Source: Pseudomonas frederiksbergensis (GTDB taxonomy: Bacteria > Pseudomonadota > Gammaproteobacteria > Pseudomonadales > Pseudomonadaceae). From it: a DNA stretch of 64,000 nucleotides. A model generated the notes under the pieces. The model was not told where the DNA came from and did no database searches. It saw nothing but the letters and a program-made list of their open reading frames with translations. How positions within the stretch are numbered: position 1 is the stretch's first letter; every line of letters begins with the position of its first letter. This document shows positions 9,358 to 16,962 of the stretch, piece by piece. The stretch lies in NCBI RefSeq assembly GCF_003732665.1, contig NZ_MOBP01000003.1:309582-373581 (forward strand), read 5' to 3'. The translations under genes were made by a program, and so were the position numbers.

Positions 9358-10257
9358 TTAATTGTTCGCTGCCTCACCCTTCAAAAAATCAATAAACGCC
9401 CGCAACTTCTTCGGTGTGTTATTGCGCTCAAAGTAATACAGGTAAAGCGTACTGGTCGGCACCCAATCCTCCAGCACCGACACCAGCTCCCCGTTATCGA
9501 TATGCTGTGCAATCGGTGCATGGGACAAGTATGCAAACCCAAACCCATCCAGCGCTGCGCGCAACAGCAGATCACTGTCATTGGTCGCCAGTCGTCCTTT
9601 GACTGCCACTCGTGTGTGCTTGCCGTCCTTCTCGAAATCCCAACGGGGCAGGGCGCCTGACGCGGCGCTGCGATAATTCAGGCATTCATGCTGCAACAAA
9701 TCCTGCGGCTGCTGCGGAATCGTCCGGCATTCCAAATACTCCGGCGATGCCACCACCACGAAGCGTATGTCCGTCAGAATCGGCACCACCACCATGTCCT
9801 GGGCCAGCACATCGTCATAACGAATGCCGGCGTCGAAACCCTGGACGACGATATCGATCAGGCTGTTGTCCACCGCGACTTCGAGATTGATCCCCGGATG
9901 CGCCAACAAAAATCTCCGCAGCAACGGTTGCAGGATCAGCCGACTGGCGCTGGAAGGCACGCTCAAACGCAGGGTTCCCGCCACCTCATCACCGGCCGCC
10001 GACGCACTGCGCAGTGCCAACCCCAGATCCTCCATCAACGGCGCGATCTTGCTGATCAACTGTTCACCCGCTTCGGTCACGTTGACGCTGCGAGTAGTCC
10101 GGTTCAGCAGCCTCAGGCCCAACTGTTTCTCCAGCTCGCGTACGGCATGGCTGACCGTGGACACCGACAATCCCGTGGCATCGGCGGCGCTGGTGAAACT
10201 CTTGGCATGGGCAACCTGCATAAACAGCCGCAGTTGCTGGAAATCCGGCTCTTTCAT
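9358..10257 (-). CDS. LysR-family transcriptional regulator
   Basis: The 299-residue protein has an N-terminal winged helix (FTSAADATGLSVSTVSHAVRE around residues 17-36) and a substrate-binding domain of the CrgA/DsdC-like group. It reads away from the SDR gene at 10373 with about 115 bases between the starts, the usual LysR layout, so the SDR is its likely target. The inducer is unknown. Confidence 0.9.
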   Translation of the reverse strand: MKEPDFQQLRLFMQVAHAKSFTSAADATGLSVSTVSHAVRELEKQLGLRLLNRTTRSVNVTEAGEQLISKIAPLMEDLGLALRSASAAGDEVAGTLRLSVPSSASRLILQPLLRRFLLAHPGINLEVAVDNSLIDIVVQGFDAGIRYDDVLAQDMVVVPILTDIRFVVVASPEYLECRTIPQQPQDLLQHECLNYRSAASGALPRWDFEKDGKHTRVAVKGRLATNDSDLLLRAALDGFGFAYLSHAPIAQHIDNGELVSVLEDWVPTSTLYLYYFERNNTPKKLRAFIDFLKGEAANN

Positions 10258-10372
10258 TGTGTGGTTTTTCCGAAAAGGTCTTGCAGATTATGGCTATTTT
10301 TCGCAAAGCCGAGCGTGTCCATACTCAGGTCCATGGCTCGCACTGGCGGGCAGCTACCTGAGGAAGATCCGC

Positions 10373-11221
10373 ATGACTGCATCGACTACAAAACCGGTCT
10401 GGTTCATCACCGGTTGCTCAACAGGTTTCGGCCGTCAACTGGCCTTGCACACCCTAAGCCTCGGCTACCCGACCGTGGTCACGGCACGTAACCCGGCACA
10501 GGTCGAAGACATCGTCAAAGGTCACGAAGACATCGCACTGGTGTTGAAACTGGACGTGACCGACCCGGCGCAGATCGATGCGGCCGTGGAAGCCGCTCAA
10601 GCGCGCTTCGGCCGTATCGACGTGTTGGTGAACAACGCGGGGATTGGCTACTTCGGCTCGTTCGAAGAAAGCGATCTTGAGCAAGCGCGCAACATGATGG
10701 AAATCAACGTCTGGGGCCTCGTGCAGATGACCCGGGCCGTGTTGCCAGGCATGCGCCAGCAGCGTAGCGGCTCGGTGGTGAACATCTCGTCCGTCGGCGG
10801 GATCGTCGCGTTCCCGGCAGTGAGTTTCTACCACGCCACCAAGTTTGCCGTGGAAGGTATTTCCGAATCCCTGTCCCAGGAAGTCGGGCCTCTGGGCATC
10901 AAAGTGCTGATCGTCGAACCTAGCGGATTCCGCACCGATTGGGCCGGGCGCTCGGCCAACGAGGCGAGCCGGACCATCAGTGATTACGACGAAACGGCGG
11001 GCAAACGCATGGACATGATCCGGGGCTACAACGGCAAACAGCCCGGTGATCCGGTACGTGCGGCGGTGGCCATCGTCAATGCAGTCGAAGCCGAGAACCC
11101 GCCATTGCGGCTGCTGCTGGGCAAAGCGGCCCTGGCCGGTGGCCGCGGCAAAATCGAAGCCCTGCGCAAAGACTTCGAAGGCTGGGCGGACGTCAGCGAA
11201 GGCGCAGACTTCCCAAGCTGA
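10373..11221 (+). CDS. Short-chain dehydrogenase/reductase
   Basis: The 282-residue oxidoreductase has the NAD(P) site TGCSTGFG near residues 13-20, the NNAG motif near 88, a catalytic serine in NISSVGG and YHATK (Tyr-x3-Lys) around 157. It is a classical SDR. GAGGAAG at 10360-10366 is properly spaced to ATG 10373; the long upstream in-frame extension is antisense to the LysR gene and is rejected. The divergent LysR gene probably controls it. The substrate cannot be named. Confidence 0.9.
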   Translation: MTASTTKPVWFITGCSTGFGRQLALHTLSLGYPTVVTARNPAQVEDIVKGHEDIALVLKLDVTDPAQIDAAVEAAQARFGRIDVLVNNAGIGYFGSFEESDLEQARNMMEINVWGLVQMTRAVLPGMRQQRSGSVVNISSVGGIVAFPAVSFYHATKFAVEGISESLSQEVGPLGIKVLIVEPSGFRTDWAGRSANEASRTISDYDETAGKRMDMIRGYNGKQPGDPVRAAVAIVNAVEAENPPLRLLLGKAALAGGRGKIEALRKDFEGWADVSEGADFPS

Positions 11222-11234
11222 CACCGGTGTTCTA

Positions 11235-11396
11235 CCTGTGGGAGCGAGCCTGCTCGCGAAGACGGTGTATCAGCCAACATCAATATCGATTGACACACCC
11301 CCTGTAGGAGCAAAGCTTGCTCGCGAAAACGGCGTATCAGGCAACATCAATGTCGCCTGACACACCGCCTTCGCGAGCAAGCTCAGCTCCTACAGG
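11235..11396. repeat. REP cluster: one single arm plus one inverted pair
   Basis: A solitary REP arm (CCTGTGGGAGCGAGCCTGCT) begins at 11235. From 11301 to 11396 lies a second, imperfect inverted pair of the CCTGTAGGAGC...CTTGCTCGCGAA type. Spacer text after the first arm and inside the second element is also similar (CATCAAT and TGACACACC recur), suggesting tandem duplication followed by loss of one arm. It separates the SDR gene from the convergent flavin oxidase gene. Confidence 0.82.
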
Positions 11397-11410
11397 TGTC
11401 GCGGTGTGGC

Positions 11411-12694
11411 TTAGTACCCGAATTTATCCCGCAACCCGTAATACCAAGCCCCCAACGCCGCAAACGGCGTGCGCAACAATTGCCCGCCCGGAAACGGGTA
11501 ATGCGGCAAATCCGCAAACGCATCAAACCGCTCAGCCTGCCCGCGCAACGCTTCGGCCAACACCTTGCCCGCCAAATGCGTGTACGTCACACCATGCCCG
11601 CTGCAGCCCTGGGAGTAATAAATGTTATCCCCCAGCCGCCCGACCTGCGGAAGACGCGACAACGTCAGCAGGAAATTTCCGGTCCAGGCGTAATCAATCT
11701 TCACGTCCTTCAACTGCGGAAACGCCTTGAGCATCTTCGGCCGAATAATCGCCTCGATATTCGCCGGGTCTCGCGCGCCATACACCACACCACCGCCGAA
11801 GACCAAACGCTTATCCCCGGTCAGCCGGTAGTAATCGAGCAAGTAATTGCAGTCCTCGACGCAGTAATCCTGCGGCAACAGACTCTTGGCCAACGCATCG
11901 CCCAACGGTTCAGTGGTAATCACCTGAGTCCCGCACGGCATCGACTTCGCCGCCAGCTCCGGCACCAGATTACCGAGATAAGCATTGCCCGCCACGATGA
12001 TGAACTTTGCCCGAACCTTACCCTGTGGCGTATGCACCACCGGATTCGCCCCGCGCTCAATGCGCACCGCCGGCGACTGCTCATAAATAGTGCCGCCCAA
12101 CGACTCCACGGCCGCCGCTTCACCCAGCGCCAGGTTCAACGGATGAATATGCCCGCCACTCATGTCGAGCATGCCGCCGACATACTGATCGCACGCCACC
12201 ACATCACGAATGCGCTGCTGATCCAGCAACTCAAGCTGCGTATGACCAAAGCGCTCCCACAACCGCTTCTGCGATTCCAGATGCCCCATCTGCTTGGCGG
12301 TGATGGCCGCGAACACACCACCGTCCTTCAAATCGCACTGGATATTATATTTGGCGACCCGCTCACGAATAATCCGCCCACCCTCAAACGCCATGTGCCC
12401 GAGCAACTGAGCTTGCTTGGGCCCGACACTGCGCTCGATCACATCAATGTCACGGCTATAACTGTTAACGATCTGCCCGCCATTACGCCCCGACGCCCCA
12501 AACCCCACCTTGGCCGCCTCCAGCACCGTGACCTTAAAACCGTTCTCCAGCAAAAACAGGGCAGAGGACAGACCGGTGTAACCGGCGCCAATCACACAGA
12601 CATCAGCCTCAACGTCACCCTGCAAAACCGGACGCGGCGGAACCGCATTCGCCGATGCAGCGTAATAGGACTCTGGGTAGGGGGTGTTCGCCAT
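11411..12694 (-). CDS. FAD-dependent amine oxidase, DAO family (PuuB/OrdL-like)
   Basis: The 427-residue protein starts with the FAD dinucleotide motif VCVIGAGYTGLSSAL near residue 33, then GFGASGRNGGQI near 67, both typical of the D-amino-acid-oxidase-like family that includes gamma-glutamylputrescine oxidase PuuB. A second family motif, GCSGHGVTYT, lies near residue 375. These enzymes oxidise amines or N-substituted amino acids to aldehydes with hydrogen peroxide. No polyamine genes are adjacent, so putrescine use is only a guess. It is transcribed toward the REP cluster. Confidence 0.87.
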   Translation of the reverse strand: MANTPYPESYYAASANAVPPRPVLQGDVEADVCVIGAGYTGLSSALFLLENGFKVTVLEAAKVGFGASGRNGGQIVNSYSRDIDVIERSVGPKQAQLLGHMAFEGGRIIRERVAKYNIQCDLKDGGVFAAITAKQMGHLESQKRLWERFGHTQLELLDQQRIRDVVACDQYVGGMLDMSGGHIHPLNLALGEAAAVESLGGTIYEQSPAVRIERGANPVVHTPQGKVRAKFIIVAGNAYLGNLVPELAAKSMPCGTQVITTEPLGDALAKSLLPQDYCVEDCNYLLDYYRLTGDKRLVFGGGVVYGARDPANIEAIIRPKMLKAFPQLKDVKIDYAWTGNFLLTLSRLPQVGRLGDNIYYSQGCSGHGVTYTHLAGKVLAEALRGQAERFDAFADLPHYPFPGGQLLRTPFAALGAWYYGLRDKFGY

Positions 12695-12836
12695 CCTGCA
12701 GCCTCTGTTTAATATATTTTACGAGTCTGCCGATCCTACCCGAGTTAAAAAACCGCCGCCAGCCACCGGAAAATCTCCGTCGCAGCCGCGAAATTAAATA
12801 TTTTGCATATTCATAGGGTTAGCTCGAAAAAAGGTG

Positions 12837-12864
12837 TTGACACCCCTTCGGAATTCCGTAGAAT
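12837..12864 (+). promoter_or_regulatory. Sigma-70 promoter of tRNA-Val
   Basis: TTGACA at 12837-12842 and TAGAAT at 12859-12864 are separated by 16 bases, followed by a GC-rich discriminator and the tRNA start 14 bases later. Confidence 0.75.
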
Positions 12865-12877
12865 GCCGCCTCACAGC

Positions 12878-12954
12878 AGGCACGTAGCTCAGTTGGTTAG
12901 AGCACCACCTTGACATGGTGGGGGTCGTTGGTTCGAGTCCAATCGCGCCTACCA
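12878..12954 (+). tRNA. tRNA-Val (anticodon GAC)
   Basis: A full cloverleaf of 77 bases: acceptor strand 12878-12884, D stem GCTC/GAGC, anticodon stem CCACC/GGTGG with anticodon GAC at 12912-12914, T loop TTCGAGT at 12932-12938, encoded CCA at 12952-12954. One oddity: acceptor position 5 (A, 12882) faces C at 12948, an A-C mismatch where a U or T would be expected. The gene marks the left edge of the accessory island. Confidence 0.95.
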
Positions 12955-12983
12955 AACAAAATCCGCTCTGCTGGGCGGTCTAG

Positions 12984-13014
12984 AAGGGCTCACCGAAAGG
13001 TGGGCCCTTTTTTG
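12984..13014 (+). terminator. Rho-independent terminator of tRNA-Val
   Basis: Stem AAGGGCTCACC (12984-12994), GAAA loop, GGTGGGCCCTT from 12999, then a T run. One G-T pair in the stem. Confidence 0.85.
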
Positions 13015-13304
13015 TTGTTCACATTTTTCATGCGTTGATCATTAACCCGGAGCGACGTTCGCGTTTCGGTGATGCTATCAAGCAGAATTCGATTTCTATA
13101 GTGTTGAAGTGCGCGGCCATTTGCCATTATTCAATGCCCGGCTCCAACCCGATATCCTCCGCACCCAGCAAATGACACGGAACACAGGGAATTATCAGTA
13201 CGGCTTTTGGGATTTGTCCTGCAGCCGGCGCTTGAACTTTCCGGAAACGTCATTCTGCCCCAGCCTCCGGCTGGAATTCCCCAAGGACGAACAAGGAAGC
13301 TCAT

Positions 13305-14633
13305 GTGAGCGGATACGTACCAAACCCGCCGAAGGGCTACCGCAACAGCGGTGTAGAACCTGCTGATATCCATGCCCAACGTTGGGCGGAATACAACGAC
13401 CTCACACCGAAAGAAGACACCAAACCCAACGCCGTTGGCTGTGTGTTCGCAAAGAGCTGCGACCTTCCTGACGGTGTGATCGACCACAAGAAACCAGCCG
13501 GGTTTATCCCTGTCGAGAAGGTGGCCAACTATGGCGAAATTGCCATTCTTGGTGGTCGTGAAACGGATGCAGACGGGAACATCCCCCTCAAGAAAATCAG
13601 CGGTAGTGCGCTACCCACTGCAATTGGAACACTCGTGTTGGGCGGAGCTGCCGTTGCGGCCAGTACGTCCTGTGGTGGCCTCTGCACTGCTGGCGCTGCT
13701 GGTGTTGCAACCGAGACTGCTGCTGTAACAGGAGCCGGGGCCGGAACTGGTGTTGTGACTGCTGGCGTAGTTGCCGGGTTCTTGGGAGGAATGGTTGCGA
13801 TGTTGTGGTCATCGAGCTTGGGCGATAGCTCCTTATATACAGAGGATCAACTTCGCTCACTCAAGCAAGCTCGAACGCGTGTCCGTCTGCACATTGAACA
13901 ACAGGCCGATGGCACCCTAAAGGGATACGGGTACAACACCCAGAAGCGCGGCGAATGGGAAATGATTCCCGTAGTGGGGTTCGTAGTTCAGGACGCCAAG
14001 CAAGTGGCGGACTTAGGCGATGGCGTGACATTGATTTGGACGCCAGCCGTTGACCCATCCAGCACGTCTGGGATTCCACCGCTAGAAGGTGCGCCACAAG
14101 CTCCACAGATTTGGATTTATCCGCCCACCGAACAAGCGGATAACATCATTGTCAACCCGATCTATCCACCAGAGTATAAGGACTTCATCCTTGTGTTCCC
14201 GGCTGGCTCTGGTGTGCCGCCGCTGTACATCGTGATGAATGTTCGCAAGACCCCCGGCACTGTTACAGGTCAGGGTGAAGATGTTATCGGTATCTGGCTT
14301 ATCGGGGCGAGTTCGGGAGTAGGTGTTCCAATCCCTAAAGAAGTGGCGGATGCACTGAGAGGGCGAGATTTCAAAAGCTTCGATAAATTCAGATCCGCAC
14401 TTTGGGAAGCAGTTTCAGAATCGGCTGCGGCTGATCAGTTCATCAAGCAGAACGTCAGCCGTATGCGCACAGGCAGAGCCCCAAGGGTAAGAGAAGCCGA
14501 CAGCGTGGGAGGAAGACTGTCCTATGAGCTACACCATCTCGAAAAAGTATCAGAGGGTGGTGGCGTCTACGACGTTGATAACCTGCGGGTTAACACGCCA
14601 AGAAACCACATTGATCTCCATCGGAACGAATAG
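13305..14633 (+). CDS. S-type pyocin/colicin-like bacteriocin with HNH DNase domain
   Basis: The 442-residue protein has three visible parts. The N-terminus (GYVPNPPKGYR) is Pro-rich. The middle, about residues 100-175, is rich in Gly and Ala and membrane-like, followed by a pyocin S-type domain. The C-terminal 120 residues closely resemble the colicin E9/pyocin S DNase: GRDFKSFDKFR, RMRTGRAPRVRE, then YELHHLEK and NHIDLH, giving the HNH/beta-beta-alpha-metal histidines. The GTG start at 13305 follows AAGGAAG. An Im9-like immunity gene lies 8 bases downstream. The N-terminus is shorter than in classical receptor-binding S pyocins, so the delivery route is uncertain. No LexA or P-box was recognised upstream. 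Confidence 0.88.
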   Translation: MSGYVPNPPKGYRNSGVEPADIHAQRWAEYNDLTPKEDTKPNAVGCVFAKSCDLPDGVIDHKKPAGFIPVEKVANYGEIAILGGRETDADGNIPLKKISGSALPTAIGTLVLGGAAVAASTSCGGLCTAGAAGVATETAAVTGAGAGTGVVTAGVVAGFLGGMVAMLWSSSLGDSSLYTEDQLRSLKQARTRVRLHIEQQADGTLKGYGYNTQKRGEWEMIPVVGFVVQDAKQVADLGDGVTLIWTPAVDPSSTSGIPPLEGAPQAPQIWIYPPTEQADNIIVNPIYPPEYKDFILVFPAGSGVPPLYIVMNVRKTPGTVTGQGEDVIGIWLIGASSGVGVPIPKEVADALRGRDFKSFDKFRSALWEAVSESAAADQFIKQNVSRMRTGRAPRVREADSVGGRLSYELHHLEKVSEGGGVYDVDNLRVNTPRNHIDLHRNE

Positions 14634-14641
14634 GCCAACAT

Positions 14642-14917
14642 ATGACAGACACATTGCTAAAAAACAGCTTCTCTGAGTACACCGAAGCGGAGTTCATCGG
14701 GCTGCTAGAAGAACTCGCGAAGGAAGACGAGGAAGCCGAGAACGATGATCGTGCAGACCTACTTCTTCTGCATTTCAAAAAGATCAGCCAGCATCCAGCG
14801 GGGTCAGATTTGATCTACTATCCGGAACCCGGAGCAGATAACTCCCCCGAGGGCGTGACGCAGATTGTGAAGGCGTGGCGTGCTGACCAGGGCTTACCGG
14901 GTTTTAAAGGCGAGTAA
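14642..14917 (+). CDS. Colicin E/pyocin-type DNase immunity protein
   Basis: The 91-residue acidic protein matches the Im2/Im7/Im9 family: TEAEFIGLLEEL near residues 15-26, HPAGSDLIYYP around 52-62 including the paired tyrosines that bind the DNase, and a C-terminal VKAWRADQGLPGFK. It should block the HNH nuclease encoded immediately upstream and be co-transcribed with it. A strong acidic patch (residues 29-38) fits contact with the basic toxin domain. Confidence 0.93.
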   Translation: MTDTLLKNSFSEYTEAEFIGLLEELAKEDEEAENDDRADLLLLHFKKISQHPAGSDLIYYPEPGADNSPEGVTQIVKAWRADQGLPGFKGE

Positions 14918-14934
14918 ACAACTCTATGCACCTG

Positions 14935-14975
14935 GAAAAAAACGGGACAGAAAAAAACGGGACAGATTTATTTTC
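14935..14975 (+). repeat. Tandem copies of the GGGACAG repeat
   Basis: GAAAAAAACGGGACAG occurs twice in a row (14935-14950 and 14950-14965, sharing one base); the second copy continues into ATTTATTTTC to 14975. This is the first member of a dispersed repeat family found between 14.9 and 16.7 kb. Confidence 0.8.
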
Positions 14976-15111
14976 ATTGCACACGCCTGCCAACGAGCGG
15001 TAAACAAGACTGTTGAACTGTTGCCGCACAGTCGGGTGCCATCGCGTAACCTCCAATGGAATGGTCAGATGCTACAATCGTTTCTATCGCCCAGCGCAGG
15101 GAAGTACAAGT

Positions 15112-15540
15112 GTGCTTGAGATATTGATCGAAGTAATTTTTCGCGCAATTTGCTTTCCTATTGGTTGGCCCATAATGAGGCTTATCACTCTAGGTAAATA
15201 TCCTTCGAATGGCTCTTGGTTTGCCAATACACCGGAGTCCGAATGGACTTCCGCGGTAGGGCTTGCCGTCCTGGTGATCGCAATAATGGCAGCAATGAAC
15301 CAGTTCATTTTCGGTAGCACACCGACAGCACCGTTCGCTACGTTTGCGGCCCACTGCAATATTTCAGGGATGTATCTATGCAAGCTGTTAACCCTGCCGA
15401 ACCTTCGGTGGCGTTTCTACTGGGGGGAAGAAAGGGGACAGATTTATTTTCGATGGCGCGGTGGCGGATCTATTTTTCATAGGAGCCAAAAAATAAATCT
15501 GTCACCTTTTCTGCGAGTAAAAGCTGCTTTGTGTATTTGA
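15112..15540 (+). CDS. Small inner-membrane protein, possibly extended by repeat insertion
   Basis: The first 68 residues (FRAICFPIGWPIMR, TLGKYPSNGSWF, then a transmembrane stretch AVGLAVLVIAIMAAM) are a paralogue of the protein at 16687-16902 on the other strand; about 39 of 55 aligned positions are identical. After that the frame runs on for some 70 residues through unrelated sequence and repeat copies, so the native C-terminus was probably near residue 70 and the tail is junk. GTG 15112 follows AGGGAAG at 15098-15104. Function unknown; holin-like or immunity-like roles are both conceivable. Confidence 0.55.
   Translation: MLEILIEVIFRAICFPIGWPIMRLITLGKYPSNGSWFANTPESEWTSAVGLAVLVIAIMAAMNQFIFGSTPTAPFATFAAHCNISGMYLCKLLTLPNLRWRFYWGEERGQIYFRWRGGGSIFHRSQKINLSPFLRVKAALCI
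15430..15513. repeat. Inverted pair of the GGGACAGATTTATTT repeat
   Basis: A direct copy (GAAAGGGGACAGATTTATTT from 15430), a partial direct copy (GGATCTATTTTTCAT near 15466) and an inverted copy (AAAAAATAAATCTGTCACCT from 15488) lie within 84 bases and could form a hairpin. Confidence 0.78.
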
Positions 15541-15550
15541 AAAAATGGAC

Positions 15551-15683
15551 GGAAAAAAGGGGATAGATTTATTTTTGAATCTGGCGCCTCACTCATAATG
15601 CTGACCCGGACATCACCCCAGGCCAGAAGGTGGGCATATCTATTTTTCATAAATCCACCCTCAAATAAATTCGTTACCTTCTG
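15551..15683. repeat. Further direct and inverted copies of the repeat
   Basis: A direct copy starts at 15551 (GGAAAAAAGGGGATAGATTT). A diverged pair follows: AGAAGGTGGGCATATCTATT from 15625 and the inverted TCAAATAAATTCGTTACCTT from 15661. The last copy ends 30 bases before the stop of the secreted small protein. Confidence 0.7.
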
Positions 15684-15712
15684 ACGTTCAGTCAGTATCA
15701 GCCGTCGCTAGT

Positions 15713-16075
15713 TTATTCGCTGTCCTGATGCTCTTGCTCCGGCTCGGGACACTCAAAATTCCACGAGTAGATTTTCATATCTTTTACTTCTTCGCCTATA
15801 GTTGCTACGCCGAGGCAGATTTCATTTTTTTTGTAATTTAAGTCGCAGTATTGAATGCCCACGGTGCAAGACTCAAATTCAATGAAGCCTTTTCTCATAT
15901 AGATTTTCTCAACACCAGGTTCTCCTGAGTAGGTTGGGTTTGGTTTCCAGCCGTCTTTAATTAAAGCTTTTCTAGCTTTTAAGAACGACATGCCTTCTCT
16001 TATTGGCACATCTGTTGCGTTTGCAAAAAAGCTAACGCTGAATAATAAACAGATAAGTATTTTAAGTGGTTTCAT
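15713..16075 (-). CDS. Secreted small protein coupled to the lysozyme gene (candidate immunity protein or inhibitor)
   Basis: The 120-residue product has a clear Sec signal (hydrophobic residues 4-18, ANA site near 20) and four cysteines in the mature part (in ESC, YC, IC and EC), suggesting two periplasmic disulphides. Its start overlaps the lysozyme stop (ATGA), so they are translationally coupled. A periplasmic partner of a peptidoglycan hydrolase would fit an immunity protein or inhibitor; a spanin-like lysis protein is the alternative. No family was recognised. The gene is AT-rich relative to its surroundings, pointing to recent acquisition. Confidence 0.7.
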   Translation of the reverse strand: MKPLKILICLLFSVSFFANATDVPIREGMSFLKARKALIKDGWKPNPTYSGEPGVEKIYMRKGFIEFESCTVGIQYCDLNYKKNEICLGVATIGEEVKDMKIYSWNFECPEPEQEHQDSE

Positions 16076-16626
16076 TTCACAGTACCGCCATAGCCCTTAT
16101 AGATATTAATAACTTCGTCGTATTCAGTGTACGGCTGTCCTGATGGTTTGCCTTTTAAAGGCCGATTTGCCATTCCTGGCCCCATCGGTAAAGCCTCCCA
16201 TTTCCTGCAGGCTTTTCCTATTGTGGTTTTCAAGTCTCCGCTTATCAGTGGCTCGATTGCACTCACTGTGCGCAGAAGTTCAACCGCAATTAAATCCTGT
16301 GTTCCGGGGCTGAAGTCAGAGAGTCCCATGGCGTCAATGGAAGACTCCGACCATGCGGCTTTCGTAATTTGATACCTACCTGATGCCGTAGTTAAGCCGC
16401 CATGACCCGCACCGGGGTGGGTAGACTCATCACTAAATGTCCACTTTCCAGTCTTAAAGCCTGGTGCCCATCCAAAACCAAATTTTGCGTGGTAATCGCC
16501 GCCTTCAATTTGCGCAAGGGTATCCAAAAAAGCCTTCACGTTCTTATTCTTCAAATACTCGGCGTTCTCCGCCCGTCTTTTCTGTTGCTTAGCTGAAACC
16601 ACAATGTCTTTTGGAGAAGTGACCAA
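16072..16626 (-). CDS. Lambda-type lysozyme/lytic transglycosylase domain protein (GH104-like)
   Basis: The 184-residue frame contains NVKAFLDTLAQIEGG with the presumed catalytic Glu, HPGAGHGGLTTASGRYQITKAAW, and a Gln-Asp-Leu-rich helix (GTQDLIAVELL): the order found in lambda R endolysin and related GH104 enzymes that cut peptidoglycan. It has no signal peptide. The only usable start is TTG 16626, lying in the flanking repeat, with an in-frame stop just upstream at 16651-16653. It may therefore be a displaced C-terminal toxin domain that lost its delivery part, or a phage-type endolysin. Coupled to the secreted protein downstream. Confidence 0.72.
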   Translation of the reverse strand: MVTSPKDIVVSAKQQKRRAENAEYLKNKNVKAFLDTLAQIEGGDYHAKFGFGWAPGFKTGKWTFSDESTHPGAGHGGLTTASGRYQITKAAWSESSIDAMGLSDFSPGTQDLIAVELLRTVSAIEPLISGDLKTTIGKACRKWEALPMGPGMANRPLKGKPSGQPYTEYDEVINIYKGYGGTVK

Positions 16627-16682
16627 AAAGGTGACGGACCTATTTAAAGGTTAACCTCTTAAATAGGTCCGTCACCTTTTTG
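16623..16682. repeat. Near-perfect inverted repeat, AAAAAGGTGACGGACCTATTT arms
   Basis: Arms 16623-16647 and 16659-16682 are complementary over about 24 bases around an 11-base centre. The arm is a variant of the GGGACAGATTTATTT repeats seen between 14.9 and 15.7 kb. It separates the lysozyme gene from the small membrane protein gene and could also end transcription. Confidence 0.85.
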
Positions 16683-16686
16683 TTGG

Positions 16687-16902
16687 CTAAGCAAGTACGA
16701 ACTGCTTCATCGCTGCCATCATCGCGATGACCAAAACGGCTAGCCCAATCGCAGACGTCCATTGGGCTGAAGGGCTTTCCGAAAACCAGGAGCCTTTAGC
16801 GGGGTACTTTCCCAGGGTGAAGGCCTTCATCAAAGGCCAGCCGATAGGGAAGCAAATCGCCTGGAAAACAAAGTCAGCCAGTACACCTAATAGTTCACTC
16901 AA
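16687..16902 (-). CDS. Small membrane protein, paralogue of the 15112 protein
   Basis: A 71-residue protein with a hydrophobic N-terminal segment (VFQAICFPIGWPLM), a conserved TLGKYPAKGSWF loop and a C-terminal transmembrane helix (AIGLAVLVIAMMAAMKQF). The same pattern occurs on the opposite strand at 15112. The start is TTG 16902 and is not certain. It is the first gene of a leftward set followed by the lysozyme and the secreted protein, which would suit a holin, but small size and position alone do not establish that. Confidence 0.65.
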   Translation of the reverse strand: MSELLGVLADFVFQAICFPIGWPLMKAFTLGKYPAKGSWFSESPSAQWTSAIGLAVLVIAMMAAMKQFVLA

Positions 16903-16962
16903 AGGCCAGATCCCGCCGAATTACCAGTCCTTAAAGCTTAATCATGCTGCTCTAGTCTGGCG

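Noticed and set aside
13020..13304. SOS box or PrtN P-box upstream of the bacteriocin gene
   Set aside because: No CTGT-N8-ACAG or convincing P-box could be found by eye, so no regulatory claim is made.
15084..15383. Leftward frame of 99 codons opposite the small membrane protein
   Set aside because: The plus-strand frame has a paralogue on the other strand at 16902, which fixes the coding direction.
14935..15683. CRISPR-like array
   Set aside because: Repeats are irregularly spaced, occur in both orientations and vary in sequence; no cas genes are present.
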